From positions 213,917,268 to 213,981,267 of the forward strand of contig NC_061115.1 in assembly GCF_002878395.1 (NCBI RefSeq): a stretch of 64,000 bases of DNA. The letters are read 5' to 3'. Shown piece after piece: positions 35,535 to 46,989 of this stretch. The position numbers and the translations under genes were made by a program. Source of the DNA: Capsicum annuum. Its lineage: Eukaryota > Streptophyta > Magnoliopsida > Solanales > Solanaceae. Each line of letters opens with the position of its first letter. Positions within the stretch are counted from its first letter, which is position 1. Below the pieces are notes generated by a model. It did no database searches. It saw only the letters and a list, made by a program, of their open reading frames with translations, and was not told where the DNA came from.

Positions 35535-36545
35535 TCGATGATTAGATACTGATCCTTCAAACAAGATCATGAATTGTATAGTTTAGTTTGATAGGTGTGA
35601 ACTGATAAGGTCTAAGGGTTCCAAGACGGTGGTGTCGATACCCCATTACAATTTAATGACACGATTCATGCACATGTTTTTGTGTCAAGTTTGGGGAAGG
35701 GTTCAAATTTTTGGCGGCAGTGTAAATATCCAATAGTGATTAGACCGATTTTAATGGCACAATGGACTTCTTGAAAGGCCTCTGAAGTCTCATAATAAAG
35801 CAAACAACGATAGAAATAATAGAAATTCCCCTAGTCCAAATTTATATGGATGGATTGGTAGAGGAGACTATTATACAGCAGAAGGTGTTTGGGAGAAAAC
35901 CTGTGCGGGAAGAGGGAGGTTGAGAAGGCCATATATCATCTTAGTACTTGTTTAAGAGGATACACAGGGTCAATTCCTCTTGACCATTCTTCTTTTTCTT
36001 CAACGACTGATGGATTTTCATTTTTGGATACATTTTCACATTCACATCTCATTTAGTTTTTTCATTTTTCATGTCAATTTCATAAGTTAATTTCGCTACA
36101 CTTTCTTTCCGACCCTGTGTATCCTCTTAAACAAGTACTAAGATGATATATGGCCATCTCAACCTCCCTCTTCCCACACAAGTTTTCTCCCAAACACCTT
36201 CTGCTGTATAATAGTCTCCTCCAACAACCAATCCATATAAATTTGGAGCAGGGGAATTTCTGTTGCTTCTATCATTGTTTGTTGCATTGCGAGGCTTCAG
36301 AGGCCTTTCAAGAAGTCCATTCTGCCATTAAAACCGGTCCAATCACTATTGAATATTTACACTGCCGCCAAAAACTTGAACCATTCCCTAAACTTGATAC
36401 AAAAACATGAGCATAAACCGTCATTAAATTGTATCAGGATATTGACACCACCATCTTGGTCCCTCAGCCTTGCCAGTTCTAACCTAACAATCTTAACTAT
36501 AAAATTCCATATCTTGTTTGAAGAATTAATACCTAATAGGTAAAG
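35535..36545. repeat. Large inverted duplication (arms about 440 bp, loop about 130 bp)
   Basis: The left arm (about 35535-35975) and right arm (about 36105-36545) are near-perfect complements: GTGTATCCTCTTAAACAAGTAC, CTCAACCTCCCTCTTCC, TTGGCGGCAGTGTAAATATC and others pair in order. The arms carry gene-like, less AT-rich sequence; an 86-codon frame (36150-36410) starts MAISTSLFPHKF, like a plastid-targeting leader, but I cannot identify it. Transcribed, this would be a hairpin of over 400 bp. Confidence 0.93.
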
Positions 36546-36647
36546 AACAAACATTCATAAAATCATTGTACTGGATGTGTATTTTCATGATAGGTTGATC
36601 AGTAATACATATCTCCCACATATGAAGTGACTCCATATGCAAGCAGC

Positions 36648-37500
36648 TTATTCCTCCGAACCCATCTTTACTCTAGCCTTTAATGCTGGCCGGGCAAAAG
36701 TGGATCCAATTTCACTTCCTTTTGTCTGCAAACAAGAGAAATATATTTGATGTCAAACAAGACAAGAACAAAAAGAACATTACAAAAGGGTAACACAAAA
36801 TTGAGTGAATCAACAGATGACTAATATAATGCAACAGATTACTCATCTGTTCAATAGATGAGGCATCATTTGCAAAGAATGAATGACATGTTGCAACAGA
36901 TGGGCCATCTGTTGGAATAAATCAAACTAGCCTTGCTACTGGTTTGATTTCTTCAAAAAGTCGCTCCATCTGTTCTAACAGCTGATTAATCAGTTACAAC
37001 AGTTGAGAAAACTGTTGCAACACCACCACCAACAACATCAATAATAAAGAAACAAACAAAACAACACCATATGTTCCAACACCATCCATAACACAAACAT
37101 CACATGTTCCAACACAACCACCACCCCCAACAACAGCACCACCAAACTACCAAACAAAAGACATAAAAAAAACTATACTGATAACAAGGCTTTTTAAGTT
37201 CTCCCAACAGATGACATTTTTTGCATATTTTAATAAAAACAACGGTTCGTTCATTCAAGACTTAAAAGTCACCTTTCCTTCAATCTTCTCAATAAATAGC
37301 AAACTGGTAATGGGTAAACAATTGATAGCAACAGATGTAAATAACTAATTTAAATGACATACAAATAAGAAGACGAGATGAAAAGAGCAACTTTGAACCA
37401 TACCTGCAATGTCAAAAAAGCAAACGGATCAGAACATCCAGTTCAATAGAGAAAAGATATTGATTGGTTGAGATCCCAAAGGATCCTCATCCGAAAGAAG
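36648..37500 (-). CDS. Possible small two-exon gene of unknown function
   Basis: The distal exon 36725-36648 (26 codons) reads TKGSEIGSTFARPALKARVK, MGSEE, stop, after a good acceptor (CTTGTTTGCAG). An upstream exon ending at 37404 (CSDPFAFLTLQ) has donor GTATGG, in the phase that joins Q to T. The intron (37403-36726) is filled by palindromic repeats, as in the neighbouring ULP-like genes. The 5' end is not resolved. The protein has no motif I know. It may be another accessory gene of the transposon family or a captured fragment. Confidence 0.35.
36810..37345. repeat. Palindromic repeat cluster 4
   Basis: About 14 copies of CAACAGAT-type words within the presumed intron, with a low-complexity CAACACCACC-rich stretch at 37015-37145 between them. 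Confidence 0.85.
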
Positions 37501-37829
37501 AGAGAAAAGAGAGAAAAAAAAAAACAACAAAGATAATTGAGAATAAAGAATAAAGAAGAGTGATGAGTTGAGTCTAGTCTAGTCTAGACTACTTTATGGC
37601 TGAAGAGTTCTAGATATGGGGGGTTTTAAATATTTATTAATAACTTTTGAGGGGCATAAGGAGATGGTGATATTGAAAAGACCATATAAGACTACTCACT
37701 CAAGAGATTTTTAAGTTATCAAAGTTGTACCGAGTAATATTTTTTACCGCCTTAGTATTTTAACTATTTTATCTCGGACAGGAAATACCTAAATTGTTTT
37801 ATAAAAAAAAGGATCAAAAAATAATTAAG

Positions 37830-38010
37830 TGCAACAGATGACTTAATCTGTTTGATAGTTTACAACAGATTTATGATTTGTCATAACAAATGACGTAATC
37901 TGTTTGATAGTTTACAACAGATGCATAATATGTTGCAACATATTACCTAATCTGTTTGATTTGATCCAACAGAAAAGACATATATTGCAACATGTTGAAC
38001 ATTTGTTTAT
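37830..38010. repeat. Palindromic repeat cluster 5
   Basis: Units of about 60 bp: CAACAGATGACTTAATCTGTTTGATAGTTTA, repeated three times with drift. Confidence 0.85.
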
Positions 38011-38636
38011 ATATAATTTCAATTGAGTTCATATGTTAGTCTAAAACCTTAATTGAATATGAGTTCTCATAGGGTCAAATAAAACTTTAATTGAGTCTTT
38101 TGGCAATTTCATGATGAGACGGTATTGCGTTCCTCCGACTAGAGTCGTCGATCGATCACTCTGAGCCAAGCCAATTCTTACTACCTCATATGTTAAGACT
38201 AATACCTTTATTGATTAATCTAGGACTAGGGTACTAATACCTTGATTGAATAATTTGGGACTAGGGGTGAGTTCTCATAAGGTCAACTACAACTTTAATT
38301 GAGTCTTTTGGCAATTACATGATGAGACGGTACTGCGTTCCTCCCGACTAGAGTCGTTGATCGATAACTCTGAGTCGAACCAATTCTTACTACCTCATAT
38401 GTTAGAATAATACCTTAATTGATTAATCTAGGACTAGGGTACTAATACCCTAATTGAATATAGGGTCAACTACAACTTTAATTGAGTCTTTTGTTAATTA
38501 CATGATGAGATGGTACTACGTTCCTCTCGACTAGAGTCGGCGATCGATCACTCTGAGCCAAATCGATTCTTACTACCTCATATGTTAGACTAACACCTTA
38601 ATTGATTGATCTAGGACTAGGGGTGAGTTCTTATAA

Positions 38637-39525
38637 TGTAATGCCAACCCTTGTGGAGTTCGATGGATTCTTATACCTAAGTTTACATCTACAACTCCAA
38701 GGTCTTTCATATCAAACTTGATCTCGAGCATTCATTTTATTACATTTATGTTAGAAATGTCTCTACTGATGATCAACATATCATTCACATATAAACATAC
38801 AATGACTTGGTGATTTGGAGTGTCTTTAATATAAAAATATTTATCACATTTATTTATTTTGAATCCATTTGCCAACATGGTTGGTCAAACTTCACATGCC
38901 ATTGTTTTGGTGCTTACTTTAGTCCATATAATTACTTGATAAGTTCACACACCTTTTTTTCCTTTCCTGGAACCACAAAACCCTCACGCTGTTCCATGTT
39001 TATTTCTTCTTCTAATTCTCTATTTAGGAAAATGGTTTGCACATCCATTTGATGGATTTGAAGATCATATACCACCGCTAAAGCAATTAACATTTGAATC
39101 GATGCTATCCTTATTACTGGAGAGTATGTATCAAATTAATCAAGGCCTTCTTTTTGTTTGAAGCCCTTTACTACAAGTCTTGCCTTGTATTTGTCAATAG
39201 TGCCATCCGCTTTCATATTCTTTTTGAAAATCCATTTATAACCTAAAGGTTTATTTCGGGGAGGAAGATCAACTAATTCCCATGTATGGTTGCTTAAGAT
39301 TGAATCAATCTCACTATTGACTGCCTCTTTCCAAAAGGATGAGTCCGAAGATGTCATCACTTCCCTAAATATTTGAGGCTCATTTTGTAAGAGAAATGTT
39401 ACAAAATCCGATCCAAATGAAGTAGATGTTCTTTGACGTATACTACATATTGGATTTTCTTCATTATGTACATTCTCACATGGTTCATCTTCAGGTCGTT
39501 TAGATCCTCCACTAGACTGTTCAAC
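38637..39525 (-). pseudogene. Ty1/copia reverse transcriptase fragment inside the repeat array
   Basis: On the minus strand: SFWKEAVNSEIDSILSNHTW, ELVDLPPRNKPLGYKWIF, then KARLVVKGFKQKEGLD, later YVNDML (catalytic YVDD with the first Asp changed to Asn, near 38790) and GIRIHRTPQGLAL near 38660. The N-terminal 75 codons (39136-39360) and about 55 codons upstream are open; stops and shifts follow. No LTR is present at either end, so it is a fragment. It belongs to a different copia lineage from the element at 1-2399. Confidence 0.9.
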
Positions 39526-39879
39526 TTTAATTGAGTCTTTTGGTAATTACATGATGAGACGGTACTGCGTTCCTCCCGAATAGAGTTGTCGATCGATAAC
39601 TCTGAGTTGAACCAATTCTTACTACCTCATATGTTAGACTAATACCTTAATTGATTAATCTAGGACTAGGGTACTAATACCCTAATTGAATATAGGGTCA
39701 ACTACAACTTCAATTGAATCTTTTATCAATTGCATAATAAGACGGTACAGCGTTCCTCCAGACCAGAGTCGGCGATCGATCACTCTGAGCTGAAATGATT
39801 CTTACTACCTCCTGTGTTAGACTAATACCTTAATTGATTGATCTAGGACTAGGGGTGAGTTCTCATAATGTTAACTACA

Positions 39880-40145
39880 ATAGATGACAGTGCCTATTTG
39901 ATAATTTACACCAGATGGGTAATTTATTGCAACATATGACTCAATCTATTTGATAATTTACAATAGATGGGTAATCTGTTGAAGCAGATGACTTAATCTG
40001 TTTGATAGTTTACAACAAATTCGTGATCTGTCGCAACAAATGGCTTAATCTGTATGATAGTTTACAATAGATGTGTAATATGTTGCAACAGATTACATAA
40101 TCTGTTTGATCTAACAGAAAAGACATTTGTTACAACAGGTTGAAC
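39880..40145. repeat. Palindromic repeat cluster 6
   Basis: Same 60-bp composite unit as cluster 5 (CAACAGATGACTTAATCTGTTTGATAGTTTA), four to five copies. Confidence 0.85.
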
Positions 40146-40474
40146 ATTTGTTTATATATAATTCAATTGAGTTCATATGTTAGACTAATACCTTAATTGA
40201 ATGTGAGTTCTCATAAGGTCAACTACAACTTCAATTGAGTCTTTTGTCAATTGCATGATAAAATGGTACTGCGTTCCTCCCGACCAGAGTCGACGATAGA
40301 TCACTCTGAGCTGAACCGATTCTTACTACCTCATATGTTAGACTAATACCTTAATTGATTAATCTAGGACTAGGGTACTAATACCTTGATTGAATAATTT
40401 GGGACTAGGGGTGAGTTCTCATAGGGTGAACTATCGATTAATCTAGGACTAGGGGTGAGTTCTCATAGGGTTAG

Positions 40475-40700
40475 CCACAATAGATGGCAGCGCCTATTTG
40501 ATAATTTACGACATATGGATAATCTGTTGCGACATATGACAATCCATTTGATAATTTACAATAGATGGATAATCTGTCGCAACAAATAACTTAATTTGTT
40601 TGATAATTTACATCAGGTTCATAATTTGTTGTTACCTAATTATATTGATAATTTACAATAGATGAAAAATCTGACGCAATATGTTGAACATTTGTTTTTT
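40475..40700. repeat. Palindromic repeat cluster 7
   Basis: TTTGATAATTTACAATAGATGGATAATCTGTCGC and variants, about five units. Confidence 0.8.
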
Positions 40701-40859
40701 ACAATTTCAATTGAGTTCATATGTTAGACTCCTAAATTAATTAATCTAGGATCAGGGGAGAGTTTTCACAGGGTCACCTCCTAGAGTACTCGGTCAACTA
40801 TAACTTTAATTATTTTTATATGATTTTAAAAATTACGCATATATTTTATGATTTTAAAA

Positions 40860-41606
40860 ATAATTAAGATCATTTCGGACCAAGTTAACACTTTCAAAAC
40901 TACTTGTCATTCTTTTCCAAAATACAAATCAACCCATACAAAATGTTTCATCATTTCAAATCTCGAAGTCTGGCTCTTTCCCTCTCATTCTTACTCAACA
41001 ATACAGTACAGACAACAACTACTCAACAAATTTGGTCAACCCTCTACAACAAATCACTTTCTTCTCATTTCCAACCACATAGGAGTTATTTTTGACATCA
41101 TTCTTGCTTGTATCAGTCGTTTTCTTTGTCTTCATAGGCAACAGAGTTCGAGAAGAGCTCTATATTTGTTTTTTTATTTTTTTCTAAAAAATAAGGGCTT
41201 TTAAGTTAATGATGAAAAATAAAATTTTTAGTTGTATTATCTTCGAGAATGGTTTTACAATTTTGAGTTTTGATGGTAAAATTGTAGGAAGAACTCGAGA
41301 AATCCCTAGTTCCATCGCAGTGTTCCATTGACTATCGTGGTATAGTTGGATGGTGTTGATGTTGGTGGTGGTGGTGGTGGTGGTGTTTGTGGTCGTCGTG
41401 GTGGCACCGGTGGTGGCATTGGTTGGTGGTGTTTATGGTGGTGTCGGTATTCGTGGTGTTTGTTTGTTTGTTGGCATTGGTTAGTGGTGTTTGTAGTGGT
41501 GGTTGTTGGTGTGTCGATATTCGTGGTGTTTGTAATGTATTTTTTAAAATCTATGCATACATCAACTGTAATGTAATTTTTGTTTTTCTTTGTCTGTAGG
41601 TAAAAC
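40860..41606 (+). promoter_or_regulatory. Upstream/leader region of the plus-strand ULP-like gene
   Basis: ACTTTCAAAACTAC...TTTTCCAAAATACAAATCAACCCA near 40890 matches the minus-strand sequence near 51040-50990 upstream of the second ULP-like gene, so both genes share a 5' flank. A (GGT)n/TGGTGTTTG low-complexity tract at 41345-41530 follows, then an acceptor-like TTTGTCTGTAG at 41599. Not protein-coding itself. Confidence 0.5.
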
Positions 41607-42916
41607 ATGTCTCCCAGAAGAAAAGAAAGTGAAAGTGGATCAACGTCTGACCACTAAAATAAAAGGCTACAGTACAGAGGGATTCAGAGGAGCTTCCTGA
41701 ACAATCTCAGTTAGGAAAAAGTAAAGATGAGGAGAGATATGAAAACAATGTTGAGGGAGGTGGACAAGGGTCCGTAGATGGTGATGAAGAAAATGAAAGT
41801 GAGAAAGAGGAGGAATTGGACAGTCAGAAAGAGAAAGAGGATGATCATCAACATGATGATAATGGATCACCGATGGGGCGTGAGTTAATATCGACATCCC
41901 AGCATGATCCTATCAAAACTTTTAGTATTGACAGGTTTCAAGTTGCGATGCCGATAAATGACCCAGAAGGAAAATAACTAGCTGGTCAAATTGTACTTAA
42001 ATGTCAGGTGAGGAAAATTTTTGAACATTGTATGAAAATTATGAAGAACGAAAACATAGGTGGACTTTTTAAGAAGAGCTGCTTTGGATGCTTTCTTGAG
42101 TTGCCTGAGGACCCCTCTTCATGTATCCATTTCCCTATGATGATGGTATATGATCTTCTCAAGCACAGGATCAAGTACACGGGGGATGATAAAGATCCGG
42201 AGGAGGGGGACAAAAAGAAGATGGATGAAATTTGGATCAACTACTGTGGCATGCCTCTTTTTTTTAGCTTGCAAGAGTTTTCCATAGTGATGGGACTAAG
42301 ATGCCATCATCCAGAAGGACCACCACCCCGCAAAAGATACAAGGCAAGAAAATGGAAGGGAAAAATAGATGGGTCGTTTGACATTGCTCGATATGGCTAC
42401 AAAGCATCGGATTTGTTGATAGATCTCGAGGATAAAACCATACCAGAGCAGTACAGGGAGCAATTGTGCTTAGTTTGGTTTGCCCATTCGATTATATTGG
42501 CAAGAGACGTCAACAAAGTCATAGAAGATGATTTGTTGGCGCGTGCTGAGGATTTTGATAAATTCAACAATTATCCCTGGGGATATGACAGCTTCTACTT
42601 GACTATCCAACATTTACTGAGAAAGCTATCCTCAGGGACGACCACATTATACGACTTTCCTTGGGCTTTCATGGTAAAATTAATTACTAATTTTACTCAT
42701 CCATTAATTTATATTGAATATAGTTATTATGATTTTTTTTTCTTGCTTCCTGTTTACACTTTTTAGGCTTGGGCATTTGAAGCCATTCCTCCCCTGCGAA
42801 AGCAGTTAATGGATTACCCGGATGAGGTTTGTCATCCAAGGATGTTTAGGTGGTTGGCTGCGAAGATAAACACCAATATTAAGGAGGCTGATCTCTTTAA
42901 CCCTTCGAATGATGCA

Positions 42917-43382
42917 GTACATCTTCTTTAAGTAAAACAATTCTACTCAAAGATAAGAAAGATATTGAACAGATGTTATATCCGATGCACCAGATGGAAC
43001 ATCTGTTGCAACGGGGTATATCTTGCATCAGATTACCCATCTGTGGCTTTGGTTCTCTGAACCCAACTCCTAAAAGACTAACTATCTACTGCAAATTATG
43101 CAACAGATATTTAATCTGATAACATATCGTTCATCTGTTGCGACGTACAGATCATCTGTTGCATAACAGATAACCGTTTTGTGCAGCTGTTGCAACAGAT
43201 GATTGATATTTTGCATCAGATTATCCATGTGTTGCTCTGTTTCTCTGAAACATACTCAAATGGATTTTAATCATATACTGCAAACTATGCAACAGATTGG
43301 TGTTTTTTTAAAATGTAGCCCAACTGTGAAAATTATTATATTATATGATTTAAATGCATCTATTTTTTTTTCTTTTTTATAG
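42917..43382 (+). other. Intron 2, filled by palindromic repeat cluster 8
   Basis: GT at 42917, TTTTTTATAG before 43383. About 15 copies of CATCTGTTGC/GCAACAGATG words at 42965-43295 make up most of it. Confidence 0.85.
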
Positions 43383-44165
43383 GTTGTGCATCCATGGATC
43401 GTGCCTACTGAAGAGGAGTCGGTGATGACTTCTTATATTACTCTAGATCATGTTGATACTATTCCAGACCCAACAGTGAAGTTAATAAAGAAGGAATTGG
43501 TTGGAGCAAAAACCATAAGAAGAGCAGTTAGGCAAGGTCAGCCTAATGTTGAGGCTCTTCATGACCAACCTTTTACTAAGGCAGATCTGGGTGCTTCTTC
43601 TGGTGGAGTTGTTGGTGTTGGTGGTAGACATGTTGATGCTGCTACCACTCGTGATGATGAGCATATTGATGCTCAAGAAAGAATAAATATGTTTTAAAAC
43701 ACCCTTTTTCGCCCTTACACGGGTCCCTCTTACCTCTCTTCACCCTTGTGTTCTCATTGCGAATGCGATGAGTGAAAGGACAGACAGGATAAACTCTTTG
43801 AAAAAGTAGAGGATATCTCTAAAGCTATCGAGGAATTCAAATCCAAGAGGTGTGTCATACCATCCAAGAAGGTGAGGGAGCCACACACTCCTATAGCATT
43901 GGTTAGGAGAAAGAAAAGAGCAATTAGAGACGTACTCTTCTCTCGAAAATTAAAAGAAATTGCAATTCCTCCCTTTCTAAAAGCTGTTGAAGTTTCGAGG
44001 CCAGTCAAAAAGGTGGACATATATGCAGAACTTGGCACCGAAGAGAAGAGGGATCTGCGATAGGCCAAGAATGCCAAGCCAGGCGCACCAGATTACCCCA
44101 GGCCTCCCTTTCCCCCCCAAGACTTCCAGACTATGACTGATATACGTATTCCGTACGAGGACAAG

Positions 44166-44416
44166 GCAAGTTTACTTTTCCTAACCTAGCCCTTCTAATC
44201 TACCCTATGAAGAATAAGCTACGCAACAGATTTCACATCTGTTGCAACAGCTAGGTATACTGGTGCAACTGGTTGTGATTTTGTTGCAACTTATTATCCA
44301 TCTGTTGCATAAGTTGCGTTGGATTATTGATTCAGAGAACCCTATGCAACAGATGCACCATCCATTGCATCTTTACAATTACTAACCTATTTAAAAATTG
44401 ACTTCTTATCTCACAG
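44166..44416 (+). other. Intron 3 with a GC-AG border, palindromic repeat cluster 9
   Basis: The donor is AAG/GCAAGT, the consensus of the rare GC-AG class, and the acceptor is TTATCTCACAG. The repeat occupies 44220-44375 (CACATCTGTTGCAACAGC and others). Confidence 0.75.
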
Positions 44417-45214
44417 CATGTTGACACAATTCTCTGCCTCATGAGAAAAAGGCAATTAACTTACCGAGAAGCTTATGACGTTGTCGATAGGATAATGGAC
44501 CTCAATTTTTGCAAGAAGCTCAAGGATAGGTACGATCAACTCAATGGAGAGGCGTCAGCCCTTGGCGTGGGACTTAATTTCCTAGTTCCTACGTTAGTCT
44601 TGGATGAAGAAAAAATGTTAAGATATGTTAGAGGGGACAGGCCAAATCCATACAGCAAGAGCTGGACCGAGGCAAAAAGGATTCTTGCAGTCATTAGTAT
44701 GAACGGCATGTATTACCGGGCTGTTGAGATACTACTCAAGGAGGGAAAGATCAATGTTTATGACTCCAACATACCTCTCATCGACGATTTTGATCTTTTT
44801 CTCCTCGTGGAGCCACTGATGGTGTTGTTGCCCATCTTGTTAAGGGAGGGTAAACTGATGAATCATTTTCCAAACGAAGTGTTGATGAAGAAATCATGGG
44901 ATTTTGAAGGTCGAAACAGGGGAATGATCCTTCCAAAAGATGATGCCGTTAAAGCGAGCGGCTCGCACGCTCTTGCACACATCGAATATTTGCTAACCGG
45001 CACAAAAATGGCCGAGCCAACGACTTTTATATGTGACAACATTGTGGCAAACCTGCAAAATGTCTGGGCTTATGGGGTACTAACTAGACGCTTGAAGCCT
45101 ATGTATATAGAAGAGCCTGTGAAATAGAAATTTTTAATTTCAAGTCACCCTTCACTGTATTACGTGTACATGTAGTGGCAATAATTTTTCTGATGAAAGT
45201 TGAGTTTTTTATAA

Positions 45215-45440
45215 TGCAATAGATTAGATTGTCAATCTGTTGTAAAATGTCTTTAATCCGTTCTGGAAGATATTTTATCTATTGCAATAGGTTGGTCATC
45301 TGTTGCATTACGCCGATGTTATTTCTATGAATAATCTAATAATCTAAGTCTAATCTGTTGCAACAGTGGGAAGACCTATTTGATAATTTCCACAGATGAC
45401 CTAAATTTTACAACATATGCCTAAATCCTTTTGATATTTT
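45215..45440. repeat. Palindromic repeat cluster 10
   Basis: About eight copies between the ends of the convergent ULP-like and GRF-finger genes. Confidence 0.85.
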
Positions 45441-45516
45441 CCAACAGTTACGCTTGAATATCCATGTGCTCGTTGACAATAAACCAGTATCAAATACACA
45501 CACCACCATAAAAATT

Positions 45517-45925
45517 TTAGCAATTAGGCTTCAATAACCATGTGCCCAACAACACCAAACCAGTAGCAATAACGGCAACAATGTAGTATCTTCTTGGTCG
45601 ATTTTGTTTCTTTTCATAAGCCTTGACTTTGTTCAACAAACCCCAGATTACACGATTTGCTTGTGAAGGGTGTCATTCTTCATACCAATCAAAGTACTCG
45701 CATCCACTCAATTCTATAAAAAAAAAGAACACAATTACAAAATAATTACAAATCAATAATTAATCAATTAATTAAATAAAAAAATATTACCTTTGAAATC
45801 TTACAATTAAAAAACCTATGATCCGGATTTTGTTGAGTCCAAGAAGTCTTTAACAGAGCTTCATGACCGCACTTACAATATCGAAAATCTTTATCACAAA
45901 AAACAGTGAAAGATGCGTTCGACAT
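45517..45925 (-). pseudogene. GRF-type zinc finger protein with C-terminal membrane anchor, two exons
   Basis: Exon 1 (45925-45791) from the ATG: MSNASFTVFCDKDFRYCKCG, then HEALLKTSWTQQNPDHRFFNC, the C-x-C...R-F-x-x-C layout of a plant GRF zinc finger. Exon 2 (45713-45517): GCEYFDWYEE, stop (TGA, probably from Arg CGA), SQANRVIWGLLNKVKAYEKK, QNRPRRYYIVAVIATGLVLL, GTWLLKPNC. The last part is a basic-flanked transmembrane helix. The splice phase needs one extra base (acceptor ATAG/AATTG), suggesting a 1-bp loss. GRF fingers bind single-stranded nucleic acid in other proteins; a membrane-tethered finger here is of unknown role. It converges on the ULP-like gene at 45127. Confidence 0.75.
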
Positions 45926-46309
45926 TGTCAAGGTCAGTTGGAAAAAATGAAAGTAATAATTTGAAGAATTTGGATAGATAAAAGAAGATGACGTTAACGA
46001 AGAAGATTTGGGAATTTAGGGTTAAATTTTAGGAGGAAGATGAATATATAAGACAATGGGGGGAAAGAATTACTGTTTGGGGCCAAGTGACGGCAAGTCA
46101 GCGAAATGTATCAGGACTGACACTAACACATTTGATGCCTATTTTATTTTATGTGTTTAAAATGAAAATGTCTACTTGATGCCTATTTTATTTTAGGTGT
46201 TTGAACTGAACACCGTCGATGGGTTGTGCCTTTTTTATTTCAATTCACTTTAACCTTTTTAAATGTAGTGGAAATTTTTTATGTCCCACAAAATTTGAAT
46301 TTTTATAAT
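45926..46309 (-). promoter_or_regulatory. Probable promoter region of the GRF-finger gene
   Basis: Reading the minus strand, CTTATATATTC near 46050 could serve as a TATA box 120 bp from the ATG. TTGATGCCTATTTTATTTTA is duplicated at about 46132 and 46180. Confidence 0.4.
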
Positions 46310-46790
46310 ACAACAGATTCTCCATCCGTTGTAACAGTTATCCTACATGTTCTGACATATAGTTTATCTGTTGCAATAGGTTGGTCATCTATTGCATTAT
46401 CTCGATGTTTTTATCTAAAGTCCATCTGTTGCAACAGTGAGAAGACCTGTTTGATAAATTCCAATAGATAACCTACCTATTGCAACATATGTATAAATCT
46501 ATTCAATTATTCCAATAGATGTGTCGTCTGTTGCAACAAATAAAGTCCATCTGTTGCAACATATGTCTAAATTTGTTCTTTTTTTTCAAAAGATGTGTCA
46601 TCTGTTGCATTATCTTGATGTTTTTATCTAAATTTCATCTGTTGCAACAGTGGGAAGACCTGTTTGATAAATTCCAATAGATCACCTAACTGTTGCAACA
46701 TATGTCTAAATTTGTTTGAATTTTTCAATAGATGTGTCGTCTGTTGCAACAGATACATTATCTGTTGCAATATTTGAATCTAGTATTCCT
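46310..46790. repeat. Palindromic repeat cluster 11 with higher-order unit
   Basis: At least 22 copies, organised in a longer unit of about 185-190 bp: CATCTGTTGCAACAGTG.GAAGACCTGTTTGATAAATTCCAATAGAT occurs near 46422 and 46629. Confidence 0.9.
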
Positions 46791-46989
46791 TTTCAATTAA
46801 TAAGTTCAAATCTAAGGAATAAATAAAACTCATAGAGAAAATAAAATAAATCGAAGCCTTCATAAATTAGCTGAAATAAGTCAACGAATAAATGAAATGT
46901 AAAAAAATTGTTATGGGTACAGATCTCACCAAATACATCAACAACAATTTAAGTATACTGCCAAAGATTGCTTTGACAGGCTCAAGCTA

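Larger units (their letters stand above)
38030..40440 (+). repeat. Tandem-type repeat, 182-206 bp unit, six copies, interrupted
   Basis: Each copy carries GACGGTACTGCGTTCCTCC, CTAGAGTCG.CGATCGATCAC, TTCTTACTACCTCATATGTT and CTAGGACTAGGGGTGAG. The GACGGTACTGCG landmark lies near 38117, 38323, 38508, 39558, 39740 and 40263. Copies 1-3 and 4-5 are adjacent; a copia fragment separates 3 from 4, and a palindromic-repeat cluster (39880-40145) separates 5 from 6. Confidence 0.9.
41607..45127 (+). pseudogene. DUF1985/ULP-like transposon-borne gene, plus-strand copy
   Basis: Exon 1 (41607-42673): start MSPRRKESESGSTS, stop after 16 codons, an acidic linker, then the DUF1985 domain ([59 protein letters not shown]). 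Exon 2 (42767-42916): AWAFEAIPPLRKQL...CHPRMFRWLAAK. Exon 3 (43383-44165): VVHPWIVPTEEE to PPQDFQTMTD, with stops at 43695 and 44061. Exon 4 (44417-45127, 236 codons open): VDTILCLMRKRQL, SWTEAKRILAVISM, KINVYDSNIPL, GSHALAHIEYLLTG. Exon 4 is the C48-like domain, but the His position appears as Tyr and the Cys position as Ser. Such genes are spread by MULEs in plants; their role is unknown. Confidence 0.87.

Noticed and set aside
38030..40440. Ribosomal DNA spacer or 5S-like repeat
   Set aside because: The 182-206-bp unit has no 5S coding region or pol III boxes.
41345..41530. G-quadruplex-like promoter element
   Set aside because: GGT repeats alone do not form four GGG runs; simple-sequence drift is a sufficient explanation.
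41306..41608. 100-residue minus-strand frame rich in Pro, Thr and His
   Set aside because: It is the antisense of a GGT/TGG low-complexity tract upstream of the ULP-like gene; no domain and no coding signature.
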